From Marisa cornuarietis (lineage: Eukaryota; Mollusca; Gastropoda; Architaenioglossa; Ampullariidae), in assembly GCA_004794655.1 (NCBI GenBank), contig SMMW01000555.1:9811501-9875500 (forward strand): DNA of 64,000 bases, in the 5' to 3' direction. The position numbers were made by a program, and so were the translations under genes. This document shows positions 23,701-32,283 of this stretch, piece by piece. Every line of letters starts with the position of its first letter. Position 1 is the stretch's first letter. Below the pieces are notes generated by a model that saw nothing but the letters and a program-made list of their open reading frames with translations, ran no database searches and was not told the DNA's origin.

Positions 23701-24494
23701 TCAGCTCAAGAGCAAAGTTGTTTATTGTTTTCCCCTCTCCCCATTGTTCACTGTATACCTCTAATTATTTCCACACCTCGTGTAGCCTATTTTACCTTGC
23801 GGTTGACGAAAATCCACTGATACTTCAAACATCGCACCATTGTCTCGATTCTGAGCTCGGACCATGATGAATCGGCGACGGAGGTCCCGGGGAGTGATCA
23901 CCTCCCCTGACAGGAAAACCTCCCTTCGAGAAAATGCGGCGGTCACATCTCGCATCTCGTCTGCAGACAATCCATAACCCAGTCCAAGTTTTTGTAAAAT
24001 CCTAGCCATTAAACCCTTCACACTTCGTGCACTATTGCACGATAGTCTCAAGTGGAATCAGTGTCAAGGAGTATGTATGCAAAGAGAAATATAAAAGCGA
24101 CTACCATCATAACGGGAAGTACATGAACCTTCAAAACGTGAAGACCTAGTGGAAGTAATCACCAAGTAAGCTAGAAGACATACTGAAAATACAATAGTAA
24201 GCAAATAAGGTTCAGCTGCTGCAGTAACATACGGAATGCTTCCAGACACTTGAGAAAACATTGAAATCACGCGCCTTCGGTGGCTCTGGTTTCCACAAGC
24301 TCCTACAACTAGTATACATGGAAGGAAATCACAGGACCAGTTTCAAGATCAAGAAACAAAGAAATAGTCATAACCAAACCTGTTGCAAACTGACATCAAT
24401 TAGAAAGTCGTTTTTTCTCACCTCCGCGAACATCTTGTCCACAGGTTACGGAAATGCACAAAATGCACAAGCCAGAAAGAAGAGCCCGAGACAT
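9236..24494 (-). CDS. Tsp: Thrombospondin, complete gene (24 coding exons, 1,049 residues)
   Basis: Secreted calcium-binding matrix glycoprotein. Coding exons in transcript order: 24422-24494, 23796-23960, 23040-23254, 22372-22609, 21925-22010, 21103-21157, 20209-20394, 19316-19539, 18655-18795, 17546-17623, 16649-16804, 15745-15849, 15193-15300, 14933-15098, 14580-14698, 14322-14374, 13659-13744, 13158-13253, 12108-12286, 11624-11672, 10878-11149, 10559-10656, 9778-9917, 9236-9297. They total 3,150 nt with matching splice phases and no internal stop. Domain order is signal peptide, N-terminal domain, Pro/acidic linker, coiled coil, six EGF-like domains, type 3 repeats and C-terminal lectin-like domain. 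A coiled coil with a Cys pair and no properdin-type (TSR) repeats indicates the pentameric group B type (vertebrate TSP3, TSP4, COMP). Vertebrate group B proteins run about 760-960 residues; this one is longer through extra EGF-like domains and the linker. The 22372-22609/21925-22010 junction has an alternative; the other junctions are firm. There is no sign of a pseudogene. Confidence 0.96.
9920..9994. repeat. (AATC)n microsatellite forming an intron 3' end
   Basis: About eighteen AATC units. On the gene strand this is GATT repeated up to TAG at the splice acceptor of thrombospondin exon 9778-9917, so the repeat occupies the place of the polypyrimidine tract. Confidence 0.96.
11268..11375. 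repeat. Short degenerate tandem repeat
   Basis: In the intron between exons 11624-11672 and 10878-11149, the phrase TATGTTTAGTGACAT occurs twice, 24 bp apart. Weaker related units precede it. The open frames in this stretch come from the repeat. Confidence 0.5.
12108..15849 (-). CDS. Tsp: Thrombospondin exons 12-19: type 3 calcium-binding repeats
   Basis: From [15 protein letters not shown] in exon 15745-15849 to [14 protein letters not shown] in exon 12108-12286 the protein is a run of aspartate-rich repeats with paired cysteines (C-D-N-C-P and G-D-A-C-D motifs). This is the calcium-wire region that wraps the C-terminal globe. Two RGD tripeptides occur. One is in DKRGDAC (exon 14933-15098). 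The other, in GRGDVC at the 13158/12286 junction, sits where human TSP1 carries its integrin-binding RGD. The 12108 exon uses an unusual GTCAAC donor. The introns contain a 282-bp MITE, a GACA repeat and a long ATC repeat. Confidence 0.95.
12689..12970. mobile_element. MITE copy 1, about 282 bp with 45-bp terminal inverted repeats
   Basis: The left end (TTCCTGAGGCGGTAGTTATG, then AAGCGAGGGTAAGTCG) matches the reverse complement of the right end (TTCCTGAGCCGTTGTTGTG, then AAGCCAGGGTAAGTCG). The interior contains TTTACCCCTGGAG and CCGCGGGGTCT, shared with the copy at 18337-18599. There is no coding capacity. It lies in the thrombospondin intron between exons 13158-13253 and 12108-12286. I could not prove a target-site duplication. 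Confidence 0.75.
13011..13084. repeat. (GACA)n microsatellite
   Basis: About eighteen GACA units in the same intron as MITE copy 1, 40 bp to its right and about 75 bp from exon 13158-13253. Confidence 0.97.
14423..14503. repeat. (ATC)n microsatellite
   Basis: About 27 ATC units in the intron upstream of thrombospondin exon 14322-14374, beginning about 50 bp from its acceptor. Confidence 0.97.
15745..20394 (-). CDS. Tsp: Thrombospondin exons 7-12: six EGF-like domains
   Basis: Exons 20209-20394, 19316-19539, 18655-18795, 17546-17623, 16649-16804 and 15745-15849 encode about residues 278-574. Six EGF-like units can be counted. Three begin with the N-P-C-F-P-G or Q-P-C-Y-P-G type motif. Two begin with the calcium-binding signature DIDEC (one at the 19316/18795 junction, one inside 17546-17623). 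The sixth runs from [14 protein letters not shown] into the start of 15745-15849. The fourth ends in [12 protein letters not shown], matching the spacer of the vertebrate EGF domain that ends GVGLAFAKANKQ. Vertebrate group B thrombospondins have four such domains. The introns here hold a MITE, SINE fragments, a 40-bp minisatellite and long ATC and CA repeats. Confidence 0.93.
16268..16310. mobile_element. Solo terminus of the MITE family
   Basis: GGCCGTATTCATGAACC followed by AAGGCTAAGTCGTTG and CCCGGGG matches one terminal repeat of the elements at 12689-12970 and 18337-18599. No partner end was seen, so this is a broken copy. It lies next to the SINE fragment at 16340-16431. Confidence 0.55.
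16340..16431 (-). mobile_element. SINE fragment, 3' part
   Basis: On the minus strand it reads TTTACAAGGATGGCTGCC, TTGCCGTGATACAG and CTGGCTCAGTGTAAAAC. This is the 3' body of the tRNA-derived SINE seen complete at 33426-33600. The tRNA-like head is missing. It lies in a thrombospondin intron. Confidence 0.75.
16510..16644. repeat. 40-bp minisatellite, 3.4 copies, touching a splice donor
   Basis: Units start at 16510, 16550, 16590 and 16630 (partial). Each begins TTAGTGTGTTTGTG and ends GTGTCTGTGACAGG. The partial unit stops 4 bp short of the thrombospondin splice donor at 16648. Confidence 0.93.
17043..17130. repeat. TG/GA-rich microsatellite
   Basis: Interrupted TG dinucleotides with a short GA block, in the intron between thrombospondin exons 17546-17623 and 16649-16804. 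Confidence 0.93.
17301..17366. repeat. (CA)n microsatellite
   Basis: 33 pure CA units in the same intron as the TG repeat at 17043-17130. Confidence 0.97.
17641..17739. repeat. (ATC)n microsatellite adjacent to an exon
   Basis: About 33 ATC units that begin 18 bp upstream (gene sense) of exon 17546-17623. On the transcribed strand this places purine-rich GAT repeats where a polypyrimidine tract is expected. The long Ser, His, Ile and Asp runs predicted here are artefacts. Confidence 0.97.
18337..18599. mobile_element. MITE copy 2, about 263 bp with inverted ends
   Basis: The left end GAGGCTATTTTCATGAAGCG with AAGCTAAGTCG matches the reverse complement of the right end (GAGCCATACTCACGAAGCG, then AAAGAAAGTCG). 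The interior shares TTTACCCCTGGGACTG, AGTGGCAAAGATG and CCGCGGGGTCTAG with copy 1. It lies in the thrombospondin intron just downstream of exon 18655-18795. Confidence 0.75.
19258..19287. repeat. (GAGC)n microsatellite
   Basis: Seven GAGC units located 28 bp inside the intron that follows thrombospondin exon 19316-19539. Confidence 0.93.
20624..20665. repeat. (ATC)n/(GTC)n microsatellite
   Basis: Short mixed ATC and GTC trinucleotide run in a thrombospondin intron. Confidence 0.9.
21103..22010 (-). CDS. Tsp: Thrombospondin exons 5-6: coiled-coil oligomerisation segment
   Basis: Exons 21925-22010 and 21103-21157 encode about 46 residues with hydrophobic heptad spacing ([15 protein letters not shown], then [11 protein letters not shown]). 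They end in a Cys-Ala-Met-Cys. In group B thrombospondins this position holds the parallel five-stranded coiled coil, locked by two interchain cysteines just after the helix. Pentamer assembly is therefore the expected state. The intron between the exons carries a full-length SINE at 21505-21684. Confidence 0.85.
21505..21684 (-). mobile_element. tRNA-derived SINE, near full length
   Basis: Read on the minus strand it starts GGCCCGGTGGCGCAACGG (A-box-like), then GGTGATCGCCTGTCACC, a B-box-like GGGTTCAGATCTCGTC, and the shared body ending CTGGCTCGGCGTAGAAC. It parallels the plus-strand copy at 33426-33600 along its length. It lies in the thrombospondin intron between the two coiled-coil exons. 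Confidence 0.85.
22372..23960 (-). CDS. Tsp: Thrombospondin exons 2-4: N-terminal domain and Pro/acidic linker
   Basis: Exons 23796-23960 and 23040-23254 encode about residues 25-151, in the position of the laminin-G-like thrombospondin N-domain. The strand-like stretches [10 protein letters not shown] and [16 protein letters not shown] fit that fold, but identity to vertebrate N-domains is weak, as is usual for this domain. Exon 22372-22609 then gives a linker rich in Pro, Glu and Arg (about residues 170-230) before the coiled coil. Its 3' end is ambiguous. A donor at 22371 (GTACAG) pairs in phase with an acceptor that starts the next exon at 22010. A later donor at 22339 would break the frame with the acceptors I can see. 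Confidence 0.8.
24422..24494 (-). CDS. Tsp: Thrombospondin exon 1: signal peptide
   Basis: The start codon at 24492-24494 opens [19 protein letters not shown], a typical secretory signal with a basic n-region and a hydrophobic core. Cleavage is plausible after the Cys-Gly. The exon ends in phase 1 at a GTGAGA donor. The next exon begins with AC, giving Asp across the junction, and the frame continues through all 24 exons; that is the reason for this start choice. I could not define a promoter or the 5' UTR limit. Confidence 0.82.
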
Positions 24495-25384
24495 GGCAGA
24501 GGGCCTGTCTGATCCAGCAGCCAGGAGACGGCGCGGGTTAAGGGGACGTCAGGCTCCAAGAGAATCAAGCTCTCCAGGAGAAGAGGTGCGCCTTCATCCG
24601 GGAACTTGCGTGAAAACTTCACCCTGACCTTTGTTGAGACGCACGAACCGTTCCAGAAGGTGGCAGGTGTCTACAGAAGGAGGAACAGGCCAAGCGCCGC
24701 TGTTTCCTGCAGTAGTCAAGATGATGCTGACGGCTTGCTTATATTCGGTGTGTGTGTATGTTGTGTGTGTGTGTGTGTGTGTGTTTGGGTTTATCCCTAC
24801 GCATTAGTTTCTGTTTGGTCTGTTTGTCACCTAAACGACTACCAGCCTCAAGCTGTAGGATCACAAGATTTTTTTTTTGGGTGGGGGGGTTCTTATACAA
24901 GAAGTACCGGTGATACCCTAAATTTTGATCCCTCTCACCAAAAAAGAATGATGCCTCAGATTTATAGCGTGTATAATTAGTATGTTAACAAGAAAAGACG
25001 ATACCTGGTAATTATAAAGCGAAGAGAACTATAAGAAAAAGCAAATGAGGACAACAAGGAAAGGAAAAAAAGAGGAAGGTAGAGAATTAGAAGAAATGAA
25101 TAAAGAAGATCAAATAGATCAAGAAAGAATACAAATGAAATGGATTGAAGAAAAAAGACAAATGATGTGGATGAAGTAAAGTTTGAGTTTAATGCACATC
25201 AAAGCTAAATAGCAGAAACCTACTCGTGAGAAATGAGGAGCGCTTACGTTTTCGGACCATTTACTATACCATTCCATTTAAAAATGTCGTTTCCTTCCAC
25301 TTTATTTTTCCATTTTTAGTTTTCTCTTTTTTTTCTTCAAAGCGTCTGACCTGCTTCAAAACCAAAGGGGACACCTATGTGGGC

Positions 25385-25385
<1 letters not shown>

Positions 25386-25473
<88 letters not shown>
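25386..25473. repeat. Compound microsatellite (CA)n-(TA)n
   Basis: About 35 CA units followed by about eight TA units. Confidence 0.97.
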
Positions 25474-25935
25474 GAATGAAGCAAACGTAAGAACATTTAT
25501 TTTAATTCAAGCCGCATTAACGTGTTAGCGAAAATGTTATGTTGAACGCAATTTCACGTGTACAAACCACGCTGAGAACAGATACAAATTGTGCATACTA
25601 AAGTATTAAATGTGCATATTAACGTCTTAATCATTAAGACAAAGGGAGGTGAACTTGCGACACCTAGTCACCAGCACCCGTCAAAGCGGCGCCATACCTC
25701 AATGAAGCAGACAAGATTTTTATTTTAATGCAGACCACATAAACTTGCTATCAAACGTGTACATTACACGTGTAAAATCCAGGCTTACAACAGGGTCAAG
25801 TACAAAATGTGCATATTAAGGTACAAGTTGCGCATATTAAAGCGGTTTAACCATGAAGAAAAAGTGAGAGGGACTCGCGGCACCTCGTCACCGGCTGAGG
25901 ACAATGCAGTCGCACGCGTCAATGCGGCACCAGAG
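25471..25935. repeat. Diverged tandem duplication of about 230 bp
   Basis: Copy 1 (25471-25698) and copy 2 (25699-25935) share, in order, AATGAAGCA, TTTATTTTAAT, ACGTGTA, AATGTGCATATTAA, ACACCTAGTCACC versus GCACCTCGTCACC, and CGTCAAAGCGGCGCCA versus CGTCAATGCGGCACCA. Several indels separate the copies. No coding capacity is evident. Confidence 0.7.
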
Positions 25936-26559
25936 CTCACAGCTGCAGGATGGGAGTGACTGGTGAATTCCGTTCGAAACACAACTCTTTGTCTCGAGAC
26001 CAGGCTGACCCAGCAGACAGAGACGAATTATGACCTGGGTGATTTTACCCCTTTACTGAAAAGTCGGCTTGTTTGTTGCAATGTACCTTCTCCAAGTAGA
26101 AAACATATTTTGCAAAACTTCACTCATCAAGTTCGAGATTATACACGTGAAACTATTGCAGGTGGTCTCAATACCTTCAGGAGGCTGTTAGCCTATCTGT
26201 GTATCTGTCTCCCTGTCATGTCTATATGTTTGCATTCCATTGTACCTGCTTTTGAATTTTAAAGAAATTGTTTTGTCTGCCTGACTGTTTCCTGACATGC
26301 TTCAGTGTCTGTCTTTATTAATCGTGCTTTTCTTCCTCTGTCTGTTTCGTTAAATGGACGGTATTCATGAATGCACATGCTTGTACCTATTGATATATTT
26401 GAATATTGTCTTTTCGGGTAGAAGACTGACAGGCGATGACATCATCTCTTTTCACTCCCTCATTCATCTTCACACCCACCTAACCGATTCGCTCTTCTCA
26501 AAACATCTTCACATTATAGCCATGGTCTTTGCTCATAATTATGGGAACTGCTTTGCACA

Positions 26560-26976
26560 TTAAAGGCCTAGTGGGCTGCAATATTTTCTAATGACTAGAT
26601 AGAGGTCATTTCAAGATATAATTTCCTTAAATTTGAATAAACACCCACCCCTACCCCTATTTTGGTCTTTATATACACGGCTATAAACAGATACACGCCT
26701 GCACAGAAAAATGACAAACTCGTGAGGTCACGTTTGTCCACAAATATGACTAATTAACATAATTATAAACACAAGTAAATCGTATCCGCAGACGGTCGTT
26801 TATGTCTGTGTTGTTGACATCTTTCTCTGCACGGTAGGGTTTGTAGGTGTGTATCTCGATGCACAAGGGCAAAGAGGGTACGAGGGATGTGTTAGCTCAG
26901 ATCTGGCAAAATAGTATCTGGCTCTGAGCTTGACTCGGCCATCAGAAAGGAAAACTGCACCCTACTAGACCTTTAA
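26560..26976. mobile_element. MITE of about 417 bp bounded by TTAA
   Basis: The left end TTAAAGGCCTAGTGGGCTGC matches the reverse complement of the right end, TTAAAGGTCTAGTAGGGTGC. A TTAA at both ends suggests piggyBac-type target duplication, although TTAA may simply be part of the terminal repeat. There is no open frame of note inside. Related fragments occur at 847 and 8273. Confidence 0.7.
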
Positions 26977-29367
26977 ATTCTGTGCTTATGTCGCCTGAGT
27001 ACTTTGGACGTCAAGCATGTGCCTGCAAAGTCTTTCCTGCGCTGCACGTGCGCCCAGACCGAGGGGGGAAAGCCCCGTAAATGTCACCATTTCCTTGTCT
27101 GTTCCCCGCCGTCTTGTGGCTTTGTTTACACAGCCAGGCCTCTGCTCTGCGGATCTTGTACAGGAATAAACGGGGGAAAGGGAGCGCCGTGTCAAAGTCT
27201 TTCTGCCAGAGGAGTTCAGTGTTGTTCTTACTCGTGGAACTGTTGATTTTTTTTTTAAACCTCTTCTAATCCTTTTTTATATATTACCACCACCAGTACT
27301 ACGACGACGATCATTGTCGCCAGTCCTAAATTTCCCAGTTCGCTTTGTAAGAGTACAGTTGTACCAAACAAGACGTGCAGCTCGATTCTTTGACCTGTCG
27401 TGGTGGTCAGCGGGAGATGGGGGTGGGGGCGAGGGAGAAGAGACTGGGAGGATGCAGCAGCTGAATAGGTTGGCCGCAACACGAAGAGTTCTCCCCCCTG
27501 TCTCCTGTTGATTGTAGGTCGTCGGTTAACAATGTTCACAGGTTCAGAGCGATCCTGTTCTACTTTATTTCTTCAAAATGTCGCACTTCCCGACACGAAA
27601 TGCCTGCGCTGTAACAACTGACATGGATAAGTCTCTTTTTTTTAAAGGTGGGAAAAGCGGTGGTAGAGTTCTCCAAATGGTCTGGAGAAGAACGAGAGTG
27701 ACATTGCATGGACTGACCGCAAACATCGCCTAGATTTATACTGAACACTTTTTTGTTCGATTTCCTTTAAAGAACATTTTAACTAGCTACAAATTACATA
27801 TTGTTGAAAGTGTAAATGTAAATTTGTATGTGATCGTTGCGTAATAATCTGTCATCTGATAATGTGTGTCCCGCTTAGAAAATGTTCATTTACCGCATAG
27901 TGTTAATACTAAACCAACACAGCAAGGGAGCTGGGTGGAAACAGGATTGTCGTTGGCCTTGAAAAACTAAAAAAAAAAAACAGAAGCATGTGTCGCTCGA
28001 AAGAAGCGTATAGGGGTGTGTGGGGGGTGGGAGGAAGCGGGTGTGATCCGTCTGTCTCGTGAGCGATCGTGCGTGGTTAGACAGCCAGGCAGAAAACTTT
28101 GGGAAGAAAAAGCTCAGGTGAGGAGAGCGTTCAACATCTGATGACTCCTGCGCCTACATGCCTCGCCTTCTGTCCACCATGGTGAGCCAAGTCGCCCTGT
28201 CCAGTGTCGCCCTGACACTACCCGAACCCACCTCATTCATGTCGTCTGCTTGAATTTTGCGGAGACTGTAAAACCCACCCCGAAGCTGGTCTGCCGTGCT
28301 CGCTTTTGCATGAAGACCGAAGCTTCTAGACTACGCTGGGCAGTGACAACAACACCTTTCAGTCTGCTGTTATCGGTTTGGAAACTCTCAAAATAGGTGT
28401 GAAACATTTCATTTTTGTGGTACTCTTATGCATGCTTGACACTACATCTTAATGTATGTATGTGATTCATCGTGTTTTGTACGTGCTGTGTGCAAGGTTT
28501 AAATGTACTTAGGGTCAGTTGTGTCCACATAGTTAAGCTAGTAAACGAAATGTTTAACAATTTAAAGAGCGCTTAATCTATCCAAAAAATAAGATATGGA
28601 TGATAATGCCACCCACCATTCGGGTAGAACTAGATAAATGGAGAAACGAATGACTTGCTGTTGGAACAGAGAAATTTCTATCATCAGATAGTGGAACAGA
28701 CTGAGTTATTAATAGCGAATGTGGCAGTGGCATTCTATTCAATCCACTGCCCTTAAAATAAATGAAAGGGGACTATTCGACGAACATGAAGAAGAAGCGC
28801 AATGGTCGTGGCAGGGAAGGTAACTAGAAGATGAGGAGTAGCGTCAATGTGGCGATGTGTGTGGTGGTGTTGTTGTTGTTGCAGCAGAGTGGCCAATTCT
28901 CTCTCAACGTCCAGCTCTACTCATTAAGATGATGACTTCCCCATTAACAGAATGTATTCATAAACGACTTTTATTTTAATTTCGGATTAAGCAGTTCTAG
29001 ATTTTGAACTTACCTACCGAGCGAGAGAAAGAGCACGTGGAACATACCCGACAATGTGAGCTACAGCCAGCGGTGACCAGCTGCCTAGCTACACCAGACT
29101 GTGCGCCTGCGGTCGTGGGAACTAGTGGAAGCGAAGAATAATTTGTGTGGGTGGGAACGGTGCGAAGGAATGGGCACGGGGTTGAACATTTTGGGTCAGC
29201 TTCTTGCGTGTGTAATTAGCAGCCGACAATATTATTCTTAGATTCAGTACAAGGGCGCGCTCTTAGCAAGCAAGCGAACAACACATATCTAATTTGTTTG
29301 GAATGAAACTATTGTTTATTAACAATTGTTTGAATCTTGTAATTAGCAGGTTTTAGTTTGTTCCCAG

Positions 29368-31659
29368 ATGCACCCCTCGTGTAGGTTTTGCCATTCTCTG
29401 TGGCAATACCAGTTCCAAGAACTCGGACAGCCGCAAGAACCTCGTAACGGAAGCGACACGCTGGGTGTAGAGCTGCAGACAAGACAAGTCTTGGGTCAGA
29501 GAGCTGTGAGACGCGGCCCCAACTTGGGCAAGTCACGCGAGACATGGCGGGACTCGGGGGTCGAAGGTGTCAGCTCGGCGCTGCCGCGCACGCGGCGCGG
29601 CCCCTGCACGCCCCCGGGGTCACAGGAGGGAGCACCGACGTCATCATGCGAGGAGAAAGTCACCGTGCCCTCCCCAACATTGTCGCCGGAGCTCCTCCCG
29701 ACCTACGCGGATGGATTCGATCTGTACGTGCGAGATCTGTACCTGCACCGCCTCCGCCAAGAAAGAAAGACCCACGTGGTCAAGTGTCTTGTCAAACAGC
29801 CTGAGGTGTGTACGTTTCTTATCTTTCTTTTCTTGTAATGTGACAATAGCCGCTAGTATATCAATGGTTCTATCACACACCAATAATCTTGAATAAGAAT
29901 CTACAGGTTTCCCCGACTATGCGGGCCTCTCTGATTCTATGGATGGATAGCTTGAACCGGAGAGTTCAGTATCATCTCGAAACTCTTTTCCTGGCCATTC
30001 ACATCCTGGACACTTTCTTGTCAAGGGGTCCTCGTCTAAAAGCCGAAGACTTAGAAACTGTCGGCGCGGTATGTCTCCTGCTGGCTGCGAAACAGGTTTT
30101 TGTTGTTTCTTGCTAAGGGAAAGTTATTGTTCGTTTCGTTCTGATGTGTCATCAAATAAAAGAAATGCTAATGAAGAAAATGGTATTTAAAATGTTAGCT
30201 GGTATTTAAGTGAAGAATTTTGTGGAGACTGATCGTCATCCTTAATAACTAATGGGGAGATAATGAACTCAAGGGAGTTAATTTTGCAGGATTACGATCA
30301 TGATTGCAAGTAAAATATATGAAATAACCCCTATACATTTATTTTTGTTTGAGACAGGAGGAATTGCGGACCCCACATCTATATGATGTTGTGACAGCGT
30401 GCAACATCCCTCGTGGTCAGTTTTGTCAAAATGTCAAAGTGACCGAGCGGCTGGTGTTGAAGACGCTGAAGGGTCGTCTGGTCGTCCCCACACCGCTTTT
30501 TTTCCTCGAGTACTTCGCCTTTGTCGTTATCAACGATGCCAGAATTCCTGTCAACGTCAACTTTACTCGGTTTATCACTGATCGCCGAGACCGATTAGAG
30601 TGAGGGCACTGCTCCGTTGCTTTTACTGTATTGTTATTCTGGTATTCGTCTTTGAACTGCTGTGTCTCTGCATATTTTATGTTTACGATTCATTTATTTC
30701 TTTACATACGTATTCCTTTCCTCTTGATTGTTCCAATACAGTGAAAGCTGGCTGTCCTGGGTTCAGCTCTCGTCTCGGGCGAAATGTTCTCTCTGCATAT
30801 GGGATCTGTGTTAAAGGGCTGGCTGCCTTGCCGTGATAAAAAAGCTTAGTTGCTGGCTTGGTGTTAAACACCAATTTCCCCCCCCCCACCTCTCTTTTGA
30901 TTGTTATGTTCTTTCATTCCAAACATTCCTTCCCTTTTGTCTGTCAACTTAACAACCTGTTGCCTATGATTTGCTCGCATGATTTAGCGTACGGGATTTT
31001 TTTCCCCCAAGTATCGCATCTTGTGTTTTGAGGTCAGTTTAGAGCAAAGTGATGATAGTTGGAAATTCCACTGTAAATTAATTTACAATTAGTAGACCCA
31101 GCGTTCGCTTTGCAGAGAAGCTCTAGGAATAGCAAGAGCCCTGCTGGAAATAGTGGTCAGGGACTACGAGGTCATGCAGTACAGGCCATCACTTCTGGCC
31201 TTGGCAACATGGAAAGTGGCAGGGGAACTAACTGGGGCTGATGATCAGGACTTCCGGCCAGAGAAGATGTACATTACTCGGGGTCAGTTTGGCTGCTGCT
31301 ACAGAAAGGTCAGCGTATTCCATGTTCAGCGTAGCAGCTGATTATATTTGTCTTTTAAATACATTTAGCATAACTGTTTTCAGTTTCTATGGCGATCTTA
31401 AGAAAGCATTTAAAAGCTAACAAAATGTTTTTGTCCACACAGATCTATCAAGACAACATCTCTTTTTTTGTCTTACTACCGTTTGTTTTTTTTAGCTGTT
31501 AATATTTTAAAAATTACCTTTGTTCTTGCTTTTGAAACTTTTTTCCCCATTGCTCACATGAAATGACACGTGTCTTTCCTTTCTCAGGTAAAAGAAATCG
31601 CAGTCACTACCCACAAGACAGACCTGTATGACATGATCTCCTTCTATGCCTCCCCATAG
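29368..31659 (+). CDS. Divergent cyclin, five exons, 377 residues
   Basis: Exons 29368-29805, 29907-30095, 30358-30599, 31116-31308 and 31588-31659 join in frame (1,134 nt; phases 0, 0, 2, 0). Exon 1 ends with the helix before the cyclin box (YADGFDLYVRDLYLHRL). Exon 2 opens the box with MRASLILWMDSLNRRVQYH and ends LLLAAKQ. Exon 3 continues EELRTPHLYDVV and TERLVLKTLKGR. Exon 4 gives the second box (YEVMQYRPSLLALATWKVAG). The layout is closest to A/B-type cyclins, whose partner is a cyclin-dependent kinase. The residues equivalent to the cyclin A hydrophobic patch (M, L, W of MRAILVDW) and the CDK-contact Lys and Glu are all kept. I cannot assign a subfamily; cyclin J, O and P types are alternatives. 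The start Met at 29368 is the first in frame and could be internal. I did not see a clear destruction box. Confidence 0.83.
30745..30886 (+). mobile_element. SINE copy, 5' truncated, in cyclin intron 3
   Basis: It starts near GCTGGCTGTCCTGGGTTCAG (B box at about 30760-30770) and keeps the shared body GGGCTGGCTGCCTTGCCGTG and TTAGTTGCTGGCTTGG, ending in TTAAACACCAATT and a C-run. The A-box half is missing. Confidence 0.8.
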
Positions 31660-32062
31660 TTACTGACGTGCAACAAGGAACAGACAAACGGGTGGCTGGT
31701 GGAATTCAAGGGAAGCACGACGGGTAGATGACACGTGCGGTCTCAAGCGCTTTTAAAATAGCGAACGTAAAGGCTGTCACTGCGCGTGCTCCTGGCGCGT
31801 GCTCTTGTGTGCATGAACGTAGCGTCAATGTGTAATTGCGTGCCTGCCAGTCTGTGCGTGCGTGTGTATCTGTGTGAATGGGCGCGCGTGTGCGTGCACA
31901 TGTGTGTATTTACATGTAAAAAATGCTCAAAGCTGACGATGATGGGACGATGTCGAGGTTGTATAACCTGTCAAAAGAATGAAAGCTGTTTAATTTGATA
32001 TTGAATTGTAAAGGTAAACGTTCAAACTGATGTGGAGTAGACATTGATAACGATACATTAAA
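31660..32062 (+). other. Probable cyclin 3' UTR with ATTAAA signal
   Basis: The sequence after the stop codon contains no further exon. An ATTAAA at 32057-32062 is the first reasonable polyadenylation signal, about 400 bp downstream. GT-rich stretches at 31840-31915 lie inside the proposed UTR. Confidence 0.35.
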
Positions 32063-32235
32063 ACATTCGATACGATTCGAAACATGTTTGGTGAATTGTG
32101 GCAGTGCAGCCTGTATATAAAAGTTTATATAAGTTGCATTTTGTTAATTTGGTTTTTCTTTTCCGAAGAGAAATGACTTTGCTAATAAGAAAAAAAGTAG
32201 AACGGATATGTGAAGACGCCTTGGATGATTTACTC

Positions 32236-32283
32236 GCCGTGATATATAGCCTTAGTTGCTGACACGGCTTAAAACACAAATCC
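32236..32283 (+). mobile_element. SINE 3' end fragment
   Basis: GCCGTGATATATAGCCTTAG, then TTGCTGACACGGCTTAAAAC matches the last 45 bp or so of the SINE body. The rest of the element is absent. Confidence 0.65.

Larger units (their letters stand above)
24495..29367. other. Intergenic region between thrombospondin and the cyclin
   Basis: The two genes are transcribed divergently from here, so their promoters should lie in this interval; I could not place either one. The region holds a TG repeat (24750-24785), a CA/TA microsatellite, a diverged 230-bp tandem duplication (25471-25935) and a 417-bp MITE (26560-26976). Short open frames near 27000-27500 and 29300 are not recognisable. The 28000-29300 stretch is low in repeats but shows no exon I can support. 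Confidence 0.6.

Noticed and set aside
30683..30889. Minus-strand frame in the cyclin intron, similar to the one at 21503-21799
   Set aside because: Both are translations of the SINE body.
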